NCBI RefSeq assembly: GCF_003219815.1
Contig: NZ_QJVD01000001.1
Location: 1-64,000, forward strand
DNA from: Arthrobacter livingstonensis
GTDB lineage: Bacteria > Actinomycetota > Actinomycetes > Actinomycetales > Micrococcaceae
Length of the DNA: 64,000 nt
Direction: 5' to 3'
Shown here: in pieces, positions 55,186 through 63,745 of the stretch
How the letters are laid out: each line of letters opens with the position of its first letter
Position numbering within the stretch: the stretch's first letter is position 1
Translations under genes and position numbers: made by a program
The notes under the pieces: model-generated
Database searches by the model: none
The model's input: the letters and a program-made list of their open reading frames with translations, nothing else
Told to the model about the DNA's origin: nothing

Positions 55186-56355
55186 TCAGGGCAGCCGCGC
55201 CAGTACGTGGTCCCAACGCAATAGCTCCTGTTCCAGGCGCAGCAGCGGCTGGTGCGTGCCGGCCTGCAGCTCCGCGTACACGGCCGCTTCAGCAGCTGTG
55301 AGGTGGCTGAGCGCTGCCCGGGAGGGGGTGTCCTCGCGGCCCCAAAAATCACGGTGGGCCAGCAGCGTTTCCTCATCCATCAGGATGCTGCGCACGTGCG
55401 GATGGTGGGCGCGCAGCTGGTCCAGGATGTGGAAGCCGTGGGTGTCGATGTCGCCCCAGTAGAGCACTTCCGTGGTGCGCAGCCAGGCAGCCTCGCGGAG
55501 GCCCTCGAAGCCGTAGCCGCCGCCAAACACGGCCAGCGTCCGCGGCGCATTGGGCAGCGCCAGGAAGTTGACCAGGTCCTCCGTGGTGATGATCCGCTCC
55601 ACGTCCACGTCCAAAGCAGCAAAGGCGGCAGCCGTCACCTCCACGTCCGTCATGCCGGGCACGGGCGCCTGTGACGGGTCCAAAAACCGCAGCCGGACCC
55701 GCTCCGGCGCCGCCAGGAAGCCGTGCCGCCGGGCATAGTTCTTGCCTGCGAACAGCCGCTCCGGGGCCAGCGCCGCCAGCATCTCATCGATGAGCCGGCG
55801 GTGCGTTTCAACAAACTTGGTGTGGACGCCGGGCAGTGAAAGCTGGCGCAGGTAGATCCCGGGAGCCGGGTTGGCGGCCAGCCAAATGGCGACCCGGGCG
55901 GCGGTCAGGGCATCCCCGCCATGCCTGAGCAGTTCCAGCGGCCGGCGCAGCGCCCATGCTTCCAGTCCGGCGTCGAGGGTCGCCACGCGGCGGGCCAGCT
56001 CCGCGAAGCTGGCGGCCTCACGCCCCAGCCCCAGAAAGGCAATCTCATCGGCGGCGGAAGCGAAAACCGCCGCACTCGGCAGCGTGTTGGCGCCGATCGT
56101 GTTTGCCCCTACGCTGGCGTGCTCCAGCGAACAGCCCCGCGGTGCCGGGTCCCACAGTGCCGCCCAGCTGGTGGCGCGGGCGTAGTCCGTGCGCAGTTGC
56201 GTGGCGCTCGGGTGCTTGATGGCACGACGCCGGGGATGCAGCCCCGAGGGCGCACTCACCTCGCGGAGCAGCTCGCCGCTGTTCCAGGACCGGAGCGACG
56301 CAGCGCGCACGTCCGCCGGGCTGGTCCACGGTGACAGGAGCGTCCTAGCTGCCAC
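55186..56355 (-). CDS. jetD: Wadjet nuclease subunit JetD
   Basis: JetD is the Toprim (topoisomerase VI-like) nuclease of the Wadjet anti-plasmid system and cuts circular DNA that the JetABC motor has extruded. The 389-aa protein has a DUF3322-like N-terminal part (residues 1-170, including LRRPLELLRHGG) and a DUF2220 C-terminal Toprim domain. That domain has the metal-binding Glu in IITTEDLVNFLALP and the Asp pair in YWGDIDTHGFHILDQL. The gene starts inside the end of jetC (11-bp overlap) and is the last gene of the operon. Confidence 0.93.
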   Translation of the reverse strand: MAARTLLSPWTSPADVRAASLRSWNSGELLREVSAPSGLHPRRRAIKHPSATQLRTDYARATSWAALWDPAPRGCSLEHASVGANTIGANTLPSAAVFASAADEIAFLGLGREAASFAELARRVATLDAGLEAWALRRPLELLRHGGDALTAARVAIWLAANPAPGIYLRQLSLPGVHTKFVETHRRLIDEMLAALAPERLFAGKNYARRHGFLAAPERVRLRFLDPSQAPVPGMTDVEVTAAAFAALDVDVERIITTEDLVNFLALPNAPRTLAVFGGGYGFEGLREAAWLRTTEVLYWGDIDTHGFHILDQLRAHHPHVRSILMDEETLLAHRDFWGREDTPSRAALSHLTAAEAAVYAELQAGTHQPLLRLEQELLRWDHVLARLP

Positions 56356-59300
56356 GCTTGTCCCGTTCGGCCCGGTACTCGTGGATGGTCATGTTGCGCA
56401 GCTGGGAATCGTCGCCGGCCTCGTTGGCCACGAAACCCACATTGGCCACAAACGGTTCAATGACGTGGATTTTTTGCAGCGGCGTGACTATGAGCAGCTG
56501 GAGCTTGAGCCGCTTGAACAGTTCCAGCCCGTACTTGGCGGATTCGTCGGAGCCGCGGCCGAATGCCTCGTCGATGACGACGAACCGGAAGGAGCGCTGG
56601 TTGCCCGGACCCGCCGCGATGCCGAACTGGAACGCCAGGGCAGCCGCCAAAATGGTGTAGGCCAGCTTCTCCTTCTGCCCGCCGGACTTGCCGCCGGAAT
56701 CGGTGAAGTGCTCGTGCTCCTCGCCGGTCTCCGTCCACCGTTCCGAGGCCGAGAAGGTGAACCAGTTGCGCACGTCGGTGACCTTGGCGGTCCAGCGCTC
56801 GTCGAGGTTGGTCAGGCCCGCCCTGCCGCGGAAGCGCTCCACCAGGGCCTCAACCTGCAGGAACTTTTGCTCCGAGTACTGTTCCTGGGCGCCGATGGAA
56901 CCTTCCGAACACGCACGCAGATCGCTGCCGAACTCGCGCACCTCGGCATCCGAGGTGGCTTGCGGTTCCAGCTGGATGTGCCGGCCCGGGTTGTATTCGA
57001 TCCGGGCCAGGGATTCGTTGATTTCGCCGATGCGCGAGACGATGTCCTGCCTGCGGGCGTCAAGGAAGGCATTGAACGCCACGATCTCGTGAATCGTGTT
57101 TTGCGTCAGGGATTCCTTGAACCGCTCGGCAAACCGGGGGAGGTCGTTTTCCACCAGCTGTTGCAGGATCGTGTTGAACTCCCCGGCGGCCTCCAGTGAC
57201 GCGTCCAGCTCGGTGGTTTCGGCCGGATACTTGTTGCGGAAATCGGACATGAAGCGGATGGTGGTCTCCGCTGCCCGAATCACCTGCTTGTTCAGGGCAT
57301 CAATGGCGCCCGTGAGCTTGTCGCGGACCTTGCTTTCAATCTTTGCGGTGTTCTTGTAGGTCAGCACCTCGGACTCGAGTGCCTGCCGGGCCAGCGTGCC
57401 CAGCTCGGCCAGCAGGCCGGCGTCGGACGTCAGCGGCGCTTCGGCCAGGGATTCGCGGCAGTCGGCGATCTGCTCGGTGATGCCCTTGATTTCGGCCTCG
57501 TTGGAGCCGATGCGCCGGTCCAATGCGCTGAGTTTCCCGCTGGCCTTTTCCAGGCGCGCGCCGGTGGCGGACTCCCGTTCGGTGAGTTCGCGCAGGATGT
57601 CGCTGGAGGACTCCAGGACAGCCTTTTCCTGGGCCAGGTCCTCCATGGCCCGGGCCGTGGAGCGCCAATCCAGGCCGGCGAAACCGGCGACGGCGGCAAC
57701 GGTGCCAATGAGCCTCTGCTGGCGTCCCAAATTGCCCAGCTGGGTGTCGATGCGGCCCAGCCCGTCCGCGGCGGTGCGCATCCGGCCCTCGGCCTCTTCC
57801 AAGGCTGAGCGGAGCCGGGCGATCTTGTCGTGGTTGTCCCAGCCCAGGACGTAGCTGGAACGGTCGGTGAGTTCCTTCCGGTCGTCCTTTTCATGGCGTC
57901 CGCCGCCGCCCTTGAGCTGGCCGTTGATGGTCAGTGCCTTGGGATAGCGCCGGAATTCCGCCATGGTTTCGCAGCATTGGTGGTCAAAGCGGCGGCCCAG
58001 CTCGTCGAGCAGGAACTCGCGCAGTGGTGTCCCCGGCTTGATGCCGATCTTGCCCGCCAGGGTGTCCGGCGCGGCGGGGCGCGGGGTGGGGTTTTCGCCC
58101 ACCTTCAGGTAGACGATCCGGGCCCGCAGGTTGTTGCGCTCCACCCAGTCGCTGACGGCGGGATAGTGATCATTGGTCACCAGCAGGGACAGGGCAAAGC
58201 CGTGCAGGGTGCGCTCCGCGGCGCCCTCCCAGGCGGCCTCGGATTCGCGCACGCGCAGGAGCTCCCCGGCGAACGGCAGCTCGGATTCCGCGATGCCCGT
58301 GCCGGCACACAGCTTTTGGCGCAGCGCGATCAGCCAGCCGGGGAGCAGGTTTTGCCGGTTCAGCAGGCTCTTCAACTCGGTCTTGTGGTCGCCGGCTTGC
58401 TCGGAAGCCTCGGAGCGTTGCCGGTCCAGCGCGGTGCGCTGCCCCTGCAGTTCCGTGTTGGCCTCGGCCAGCCGTTTTTCCACGCCGGGGAGAGCCGCCG
58501 CGTTGGCATCAAAGGCCACCTGGTTTTCCGGGTCAAACAGGCCAAGGACAGTGGCCGACTCCGAATACGATGTGTAGCGTTCCCGCTGGGCGCCGGACTC
58601 GATGGCCAGGCGGGCCAGCTCGCCCTCAATGGCGGCAATCCGGCCGCCGCCGCTGTTGCGGATGTCGTCGCGGAGGTCGGCCAGTTCACGGTTGAGCCGG
58701 CCCACGTCGGCGGTCAGCGTGTTTTGCTCAGCTGCCACCCGGACAGCGGCGCGTTCCATCTCCTGCAGGTGGGCCTCGCTCAACTCCAACTTTTTGGTGG
58801 TGAACCAGGGTGAGAGCTGTTCGCGCTGCTCGTGGGCGCGGTCATAGCCTGCTGTCAGGGTGTGATGGCGGGCGGCGTTGTCCCGGACGGGCTCCAGCAT
58901 CCGGATCTGGTCCTTGGCCCGGAGCACGGCGTCGTGGGCTTTCTTCAGATCGTCAAAGTGGTGCAGCAGGTTCTTGATGCGCGTTTCAACATCGTCTTCC
59001 TCCAGCATGTTGGTGCGCACAAAGTGGGTGATGTTTTCCACCTGCTTCATGGAAACCGTGCGGTGGAACAAGTCCATTGCCTGGGCCGAGCCAATGCCAA
59101 AGTGGCGCTTGAAGGCGGCCCCATACTTTTCAAACACGTCAAAGACCGCGACGCCGTCATTGCGCAGGCGCCGCTTCAGCTTGGCCATGTCGGTGCCAAA
59201 GTCGGAGAAATCGGCCTTGATGCTTTGCTCGCCCTCGGCGATGGAGTAGAAACGGGTGGGCTGCCCCGCCTCCTGGGTGGCCCACAGCGTGATGGCCAGG

Positions 59301-59719
59301 GTGATGGTCTTGTCCAGGGCCGCATTGTGGAAGACGCCCAGCACCACAGTGAAGGTTCCCGGCCCGCGCAGCGCAACAGGGCGGGAGGTGTCGCCAAGGC
59401 CGCTGCGGGCGCTCTTGTGGAAGCCGCGCACATAGGACATGAGGCTGCGTTCCTTCTTTTGCGCCCCGGCGGCCTTGTTGTACTCGATCCGGTTGGCCGG
59501 GAGCAGCAGCGTGGTGATGGCATCGACAATGGTGGACTTGCCGGAGCCGATGTCGCCGGTCAGCAGGCTGTTTTCGCCGTCGAGCCGGAAGGTGCGCACG
59601 CTCTTGTTGAAGGTGCCCCAGTTCAGCAGCTCCAAACGGTGCAGCCGAAAGCCCGGGCGGGTACCGGCGTCGTCCTCGGTGAGGTCATCGAGGCTGAATA
59701 GCCCGGCCTGGGTGCTCAT
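56345..59719 (-). CDS. jetC: Wadjet SMC-like ATPase JetC
   Basis: JetC is the MukB-like SMC motor of Wadjet. The 1,124-aa protein has Walker A TGDIGSGKST at residues 54-63, and long helical coiled-coil arms (about residues 280-470 and 650-900) around a hinge region. The signature DSGGKSGGQKEKLAYT and Walker B FRFVVIDEAFGRGSDE are near the C-terminus. It overlaps jetB by 4 bp. All ATPase motifs are intact. Confidence 0.95.
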   Translation of the reverse strand: MSTQAGLFSLDDLTEDDAGTRPGFRLHRLELLNWGTFNKSVRTFRLDGENSLLTGDIGSGKSTIVDAITTLLLPANRIEYNKAAGAQKKERSLMSYVRGFHKSARSGLGDTSRPVALRGPGTFTVVLGVFHNAALDKTITLAITLWATQEAGQPTRFYSIAEGEQSIKADFSDFGTDMAKLKRRLRNDGVAVFDVFEKYGAAFKRHFGIGSAQAMDLFHRTVSMKQVENITHFVRTNMLEEDDVETRIKNLLHHFDDLKKAHDAVLRAKDQIRMLEPVRDNAARHHTLTAGYDRAHEQREQLSPWFTTKKLELSEAHLQEMERAAVRVAAEQNTLTADVGRLNRELADLRDDIRNSGGGRIAAIEGELARLAIESGAQRERYTSYSESATVLGLFDPENQVAFDANAAALPGVEKRLAEANTELQGQRTALDRQRSEASEQAGDHKTELKSLLNRQNLLPGWLIALRQKLCAGTGIAESELPFAGELLRVRESEAAWEGAAERTLHGFALSLLVTNDHYPAVSDWVERNNLRARIVYLKVGENPTPRPAAPDTLAGKIGIKPGTPLREFLLDELGRRFDHQCCETMAEFRRYPKALTINGQLKGGGGRHEKDDRKELTDRSSYVLGWDNHDKIARLRSALEEAEGRMRTAADGLGRIDTQLGNLGRQQRLIGTVAAVAGFAGLDWRSTARAMEDLAQEKAVLESSSDILRELTERESATGARLEKASGKLSALDRRIGSNEAEIKGITEQIADCRESLAEAPLTSDAGLLAELGTLARQALESEVLTYKNTAKIESKVRDKLTGAIDALNKQVIRAAETTIRFMSDFRNKYPAETTELDASLEAAGEFNTILQQLVENDLPRFAERFKESLTQNTIHEIVAFNAFLDARRQDIVSRIGEINESLARIEYNPGRHIQLEPQATSDAEVREFGSDLRACSEGSIGAQEQYSEQKFLQVEALVERFRGRAGLTNLDERWTAKVTDVRNWFTFSASERWTETGEEHEHFTDSGGKSGGQKEKLAYTILAAALAFQFGIAAGPGNQRSFRFVVIDEAFGRGSDESAKYGLELFKRLKLQLLIVTPLQKIHVIEPFVANVGFVANEAGDDSQLRNMTIHEYRAERDKRGS

Positions 59720-60372
59720 GCCGTGGACCCTTCCTTCATATCGTTGATCGCCGAGCCGGGCTTGTCCCCTGTGAGGGCCGAGCGGTAGTCGGCGAGCCGG
59801 GCGTCAAATTCTTCCAGCCATTGGGCGTCCACATAGGCCTTGAGGATGCGGGCCACCTCATAAGTCTGGTCCTGGCCGCGGAGTTTGCGCAGGAAGCCCA
59901 GCTCTGTGACCTTTTTGATGTTGGTGGCGAGCTGGTCCTGGATGCGGGCCTCATTGCTGGATTCGGGCAGGAAGACGGAGACCATGTCCCCGATCTGCTC
60001 GGCCGTCATGATCAGCCGGGTCTCGCTGTTTTGCTGGTCAAACTCGGCGAGCCGGGCGCGCAGCAGGGCCAGGAGCAGGCTGACGTTGAAGGTCAGCTGG
60101 CGGCGGGGGATGAGCCGGGGCAGTTCGGGATCGGCGTCCGGGCTGGAGCGCAGGAACGCGTAACCCTCCGTGTCGTCGAGGACGAGTTCCAGGCCCAGTA
60201 CGGCCACGTAGTCGCGGGCCTGCGCCGAGAGCTCCGTGAGCCGCTGCCACAGTTTCTCGTCCGCCTCGCGGTAGACCACGCCCTTGAACAGCTTGGTGAT
60301 GGCCAGGGGCAGTCCGTCGGGGGCCTTGGCGATTTCCAGCTGGTCGTCGGAATCGAAGGGGGCTGTGGTCAT
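59716..60372 (-). CDS. jetB: Wadjet subunit JetB (MukE-like)
   Basis: JetB is the winged-helix KITE subunit (DUF4194). The 218-aa protein contains LAITKLFKGVVYREADEKLW, FNVSLLLALLRARLAEFDQQ and TELGFLRKLRGQDQTYEVARIL, in family order. It joins the JetA kleisin to the JetC motor. Start and stop overlap its neighbours by 4 bp on each side. Confidence 0.93.
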   Translation of the reverse strand: MTTAPFDSDDQLEIAKAPDGLPLAITKLFKGVVYREADEKLWQRLTELSAQARDYVAVLGLELVLDDTEGYAFLRSSPDADPELPRLIPRRQLTFNVSLLLALLRARLAEFDQQNSETRLIMTAEQIGDMVSVFLPESSNEARIQDQLATNIKKVTELGFLRKLRGQDQTYEVARILKAYVDAQWLEEFDARLADYRSALTGDKPGSAINDMKEGSTA

Positions 60373-61811
60373 GATGGCCTCACAAAGATGATTTGGTCGA
60401 CGGTTGCCTCGCGGAGGCTGCCGTCGGGAAGGGTCCAGGACAGTGTTTGGGACCGGTCCGAGTCGATGGTGGCCCAGGTGGATTCGGTGGCCAGCTGGAA
60501 GTAGCTGACAAGTTCGGCCAGCCCCTGGCTGAGCGGGTACGCGTCGGTGATGTCCGCCAGCGTTGCCTGTTCGGCGGCCGCCAGCACGGCGTCAATGTTG
60601 ACCTCCAGCCGGTGGGGGTCCACATGGAACTGGATGAAAAGCGCGTTGGCGTCCACGTCCAGGTCCTCGGCGACCTCGACGCCGTCGTGGATGGCCACCT
60701 GCCTGCTCGGCTCGTAGAGGGGCCGCTCAAAGGGGAGCGCCACAGGGACATCGTGGCCGGGCAGTTCGGCAAACGGGCCCGACGGCGGTGTGGCCCGGAC
60801 GGCGACCGCACTGGATTCAATGTTGCGGATCAACGCCATGATGCGCTTGTTTTCCAGGAAGACCTTGTCATCGAGCAGTCGGCGGATTTGGGCGGACAGC
60901 TGGCGAACGGTGGCTTGGGTTTGTTCGACGGCGGGCAGCCAGTCGTTTTGCATGGACGTGATGGAGTGCAGGCCGTCCTGCTTGGCGAGGGCCTCGATCG
61001 CGGTGGCGCGCTCCAGCAGCTCGTGGAGTTCGGAGCGGAGCTGTGGGGACATCAAGTAGTCCCAAAATCCCTGGAAGGTGCGGCCTTGGAGGGAACCGCT
61101 GATGTCCTGCTGGGAGGAGAAGATGTTTTCCAGCAGGTCGCCCTGGCTGCCTTCCCACATTGAAATTTGTTCGCGCAGGTTTCGGTCCAGTTTGCGGAAG
61201 TTCGCCTCGACCTCGCGGAAGTCGGCCAGGAGGTCCTTGGCCAGGGTGGTGAGCTGGTGGAAGTGGTCCACCGCCTCGGGGCCGCTCATGACGGGGACCT
61301 CGCCGGAACGGATCCGTTCCATTTGGGCGTCGATGTCGTCGCGCTGGCGCTGCAGTTCGGCAAGACGCGCTTCCGGGTCGGTTTCCGAGCCGTGAACCAG
61401 CGTCTTGAGCAGGTTGAAGATGCTCGAGAGGCGCGACTGCGTCGGCACAAAGTCCCGCCCGCGCAGGGCTTCCACCCAGCGGATCACGTCCTCGGTGGCG
61501 GCCGTGAGATCGTAGACAGGCTCGTCGCGGTTATCGGTGTAGAACTTGCGCAGCCAGGCCTTGTCCGGTTCCGCCCAGTCGTCCAGGTACTCGGCGGCGG
61601 AGCGCGGAAACTTGTCCTCGCCGAGGGAATCCCGCAGGCTGAACAGGACGTCGTCCAGGACATCGATCAGGTCCTGGCGGCCCAGGTTGCGCTGGTTGGG
61701 GCCGGTGAATGCGGTCATGAAAAACGTCAGCGCCAACGGTGCGTTTTGGGCGCGCAGCAGCGACCATCCCGCGTGGTTCTCACGCAGGGAATTGATTGAA
61801 AAATAGTCCAT
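60369..61811 (-). CDS. jetA: Wadjet kleisin-like subunit JetA (MukF-like)
   Basis: JetA (DUF3375) is the kleisin subunit of the Wadjet SMC complex. The 480-aa protein starts MDYFSINSLRENHAGWSLLR and has NAPLALTFFMTAF, ATEDVIRWVEALRGRDFVPTQSRL (shown split in the family) and SSIFNLLKTLVHGSETDPEARL. It ends with a small winged-helix-like part (LAELVSYFQLATES). It is the first gene of the operon, with GGAG before its ATG. The family length is normal. Confidence 0.93.
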   Translation of the reverse strand: MDYFSINSLRENHAGWSLLRAQNAPLALTFFMTAFTGPNQRNLGRQDLIDVLDDVLFSLRDSLGEDKFPRSAAEYLDDWAEPDKAWLRKFYTDNRDEPVYDLTAATEDVIRWVEALRGRDFVPTQSRLSSIFNLLKTLVHGSETDPEARLAELQRQRDDIDAQMERIRSGEVPVMSGPEAVDHFHQLTTLAKDLLADFREVEANFRKLDRNLREQISMWEGSQGDLLENIFSSQQDISGSLQGRTFQGFWDYLMSPQLRSELHELLERATAIEALAKQDGLHSITSMQNDWLPAVEQTQATVRQLSAQIRRLLDDKVFLENKRIMALIRNIESSAVAVRATPPSGPFAELPGHDVPVALPFERPLYEPSRQVAIHDGVEVAEDLDVDANALFIQFHVDPHRLEVNIDAVLAAAEQATLADITDAYPLSQGLAELVSYFQLATESTWATIDSDRSQTLSWTLPDGSLREATVDQIIFVRPS

Positions 61812-61837
61812 AGCGCCGCTCCAAAGGCTTCAACTGC

Positions 61838-62047
61838 TTACTCGAACAATCGTAGGTGCATGGGGTGACAAACGTTTACTGCGGACGACGGCGGTTGTGT
61901 CGCCTCATCCTCGCCGCCGCCCACCCGGGAGACAACCGCCGTCGCCGCTCCGGCAGAGAACCACGCACCAAGCAGACGTGAATGCACGGATCCCGCCTCG
62001 GCGATGAGCAAGGAAACAAATGCCGGCGTGTCCCAGGGCGTGATCAT
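61838..62047 (-). pseudogene. Truncated VapC-like PIN-domain toxin
   Basis: The frame starts MITPWDTPAFVSLLIAEAGS, the N-terminal beta strand and helix of a PIN ribonuclease with the first catalytic Asp (WDT for the usual VDT). It keeps AWFSAGAATAVVSR, then diverges and stops at 69 codons, whereas VapC proteins have about 130. The other acidic residues are missing. It overlaps the antitoxin relic by ATGA, the normal vapBC arrangement. Confidence 0.7.
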
Positions 62048-62264
62048 CCGCGTTGCTCGTCCACCAAGTCGCTGAGCGGTGCGCCCACGTCCAGGGGATC
62101 CCCGGCGGGATGCTTGGGTTCGCCGCACGCGTGACCTTGCCCGCGGCGACCAGACGTTCAAGCGCCTCGTCGCCCCTCATGGGAACCACTTGGGCCATGG
62201 GAGTGCCCCTGTCTGTGATGATGATGGCCTCAGCTGAGCGCACGCGGGCGAGATGCCCGCCCAT
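62044..62264 (-). pseudogene. Decayed VapB/Phd-type antitoxin
   Basis: The frame MGGHLARVRSAEAIIITDRG, then TPMAQVVPMRGDEALERLVAAGKV, matches the middle of Phd/YefM-type antitoxins. The first dozen residues are missing, and the 58-bp repeat abuts this end. The C-terminal motif GDPLDVGAPLSDLVDEQRG is in another frame. Loss of one G in the run at 62100-62103 explains the shift. The toxin start overlaps its stop. Confidence 0.7.
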
Positions 62265-62269
62265 GCGCT

Positions 62270-62327
62270 GACTGGACAGTAGTGGCTGCTCTGGACACCC
62301 AAAGCAGCCACTACTGTCCACTCACGG
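62270..62327 (+). repeat. 58-bp palindromic repeat, copy 2
   Basis: It begins GACTGGACAGTAGTGGCTGC and ends TGTCCACTCACGG. The arms GGACAGTAGTGGCTGCT and AGCAGCCACTACTGTCC are perfect complements. Same orientation as copy 1 at 55071-55128. Confidence 0.85.
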
Positions 62328-62328
62328 A

Positions 62329-63699
62329 TTAGATCCCCTTGCCGGGGTTCAGGATGCCCAGCGGGTCAAAGACGGCCTTGATCTTCTTCTGCAATTCGAG
62401 CGAGAGGCTGCCGACTTCCTCTTCGAGCCAGTCCCGCTTCAGCAGCCCGATGCCGTGTTCCCCGGTCAACGTGCCGCCGAGCCGCTGGGCCAGGTGGAAC
62501 ATCTCGCCCAGGGCAACCTTGGCCGGCCCCTCGGTGATGGATTCGTTGTGGCCCACCACCACCATCGGGTGAAGGTTGCCGTCCGCGGCGTGCGCGATCA
62601 CGAAGATCTTCACCCCGGTCCGCGCCGTGATCTCGGCCAGCCCCTGGACCGCGTCGGCCAGGCGTTTGCGGGGGACCCCGATGTCCCCGATGGAAACCCG
62701 GCCCAGCAGCTGCAGGGCAGGGATGGCGTTGCGCCGCGCGGCGACCAGTTCGGCTGCCCGTCCGTCGTCGTCCGTCTGTTCAATGGACAAGGCGAAAGGG
62801 GTGATTGCCTCGATCAGCACCTGCTGTTCCAACAGGGCACCGTAGCCGTCGGTCTGGGCGAGCAGAAAGGCGTTGCCCCGGCTGCTGTGGTCGGTGCCCA
62901 TCATCGCATCCACGGCGGCAAGGGTCCCCCCGTCGATGAATTCCAGGATGGCGGGCTGAATCCGGGCCGCGATGATGGCCGAGGCGGCTTGGGCAGCCGC
63001 TGCCGGATTCGCGAAATAGGCAGCCACCGTGGCGGTGTGCAACGGTTTGGGGCGCAGGCGCAGCGTGGCCTCGACCACCACGCCCAGGGTGCCCTCGGAG
63101 CCAATGATCAGCGCGTTCAGGTCGTAGCCGCTGACCCCCTTGATGGTGTTCCGGCCGGTTTTCAGGATTTGCCCGTCCGCCAGCACCACCTGCAGGGAGA
63201 GCACTGACTCGCGGGTCACCCCGTACTTGGCGCACCACATCCCGCCGGCATTGGTGGCCACATTGCCGCCGATCGAGCAGATCGCCGTGCTGGCGGGGTC
63301 CGGGGCGTAGAACAGGCCGTATTCGGCCGTGGCGGCATTGACTTCCGCGTTGAGCACACCCGGCTGGACCACGGCCTGCTGCTCCACCGGGTCAATCGAA
63401 ATGATCCTGTTCAGCCGGCTGACATCCAGCACCACGTTCCCTGCCGTGGCCGCGGACCCGCCGGCCAGGCCCGTGCCGGCCCCGCGCGGCACGATGGGCA
63501 CCCGGTAGAGGCTGGCCAGCCGCAGTGTCTCGACGACGTCGTCCACCGATTCCGCGTAGACGATGCCGTCCGGAATGCCGCCCGGCACATAGCCGGACCG
63601 GTCAATGCTGGCACGGGCCCGCTCATCCGGGTCCGTCGAGACGTTCCGGCACGCGGTCAGCAGGGCGTTGACGCCGCTGTCAGTTGGGAGCTCAGTCAT
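62329..63699 (-). CDS. FAD-linked oxidase (GlcD/D-lactate dehydrogenase type)
   Basis: The 456-aa protein belongs to the FAD_binding_4 oxidases that oxidise glycolate, D-lactate or other 2-hydroxy acids. The FAD domain has IVPRGAGTGLAGGSAATAGNVVLD (split after TGLAG), SIGGNVATNAGGMWCAKYGVT and IKGVSGYDLNALIIGSEGTLG. The C-terminal domain ends GEHGIGLLKRDWLEEE with the catalytic His region. Start ATG at 63699. No partner subunits (GlcE/GlcF) are adjacent, so it may act alone on D-lactate or glycolate. Confidence 0.88.
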   Translation of the reverse strand: MTELPTDSGVNALLTACRNVSTDPDERARASIDRSGYVPGGIPDGIVYAESVDDVVETLRLASLYRVPIVPRGAGTGLAGGSAATAGNVVLDVSRLNRIISIDPVEQQAVVQPGVLNAEVNAATAEYGLFYAPDPASTAICSIGGNVATNAGGMWCAKYGVTRESVLSLQVVLADGQILKTGRNTIKGVSGYDLNALIIGSEGTLGVVVEATLRLRPKPLHTATVAAYFANPAAAAQAASAIIAARIQPAILEFIDGGTLAAVDAMMGTDHSSRGNAFLLAQTDGYGALLEQQVLIEAITPFALSIEQTDDDGRAAELVAARRNAIPALQLLGRVSIGDIGVPRKRLADAVQGLAEITARTGVKIFVIAHAADGNLHPMVVVGHNESITEGPAKVALGEMFHLAQRLGGTLTGEHGIGLLKRDWLEEEVGSLSLELQKKIKAVFDPLGILNPGKGI

Positions 63700-63745
63700 G
63701 GCTCCACCCTCGTCCATGCGGGCGGCGGCCGCAAGGCTTCTTACA

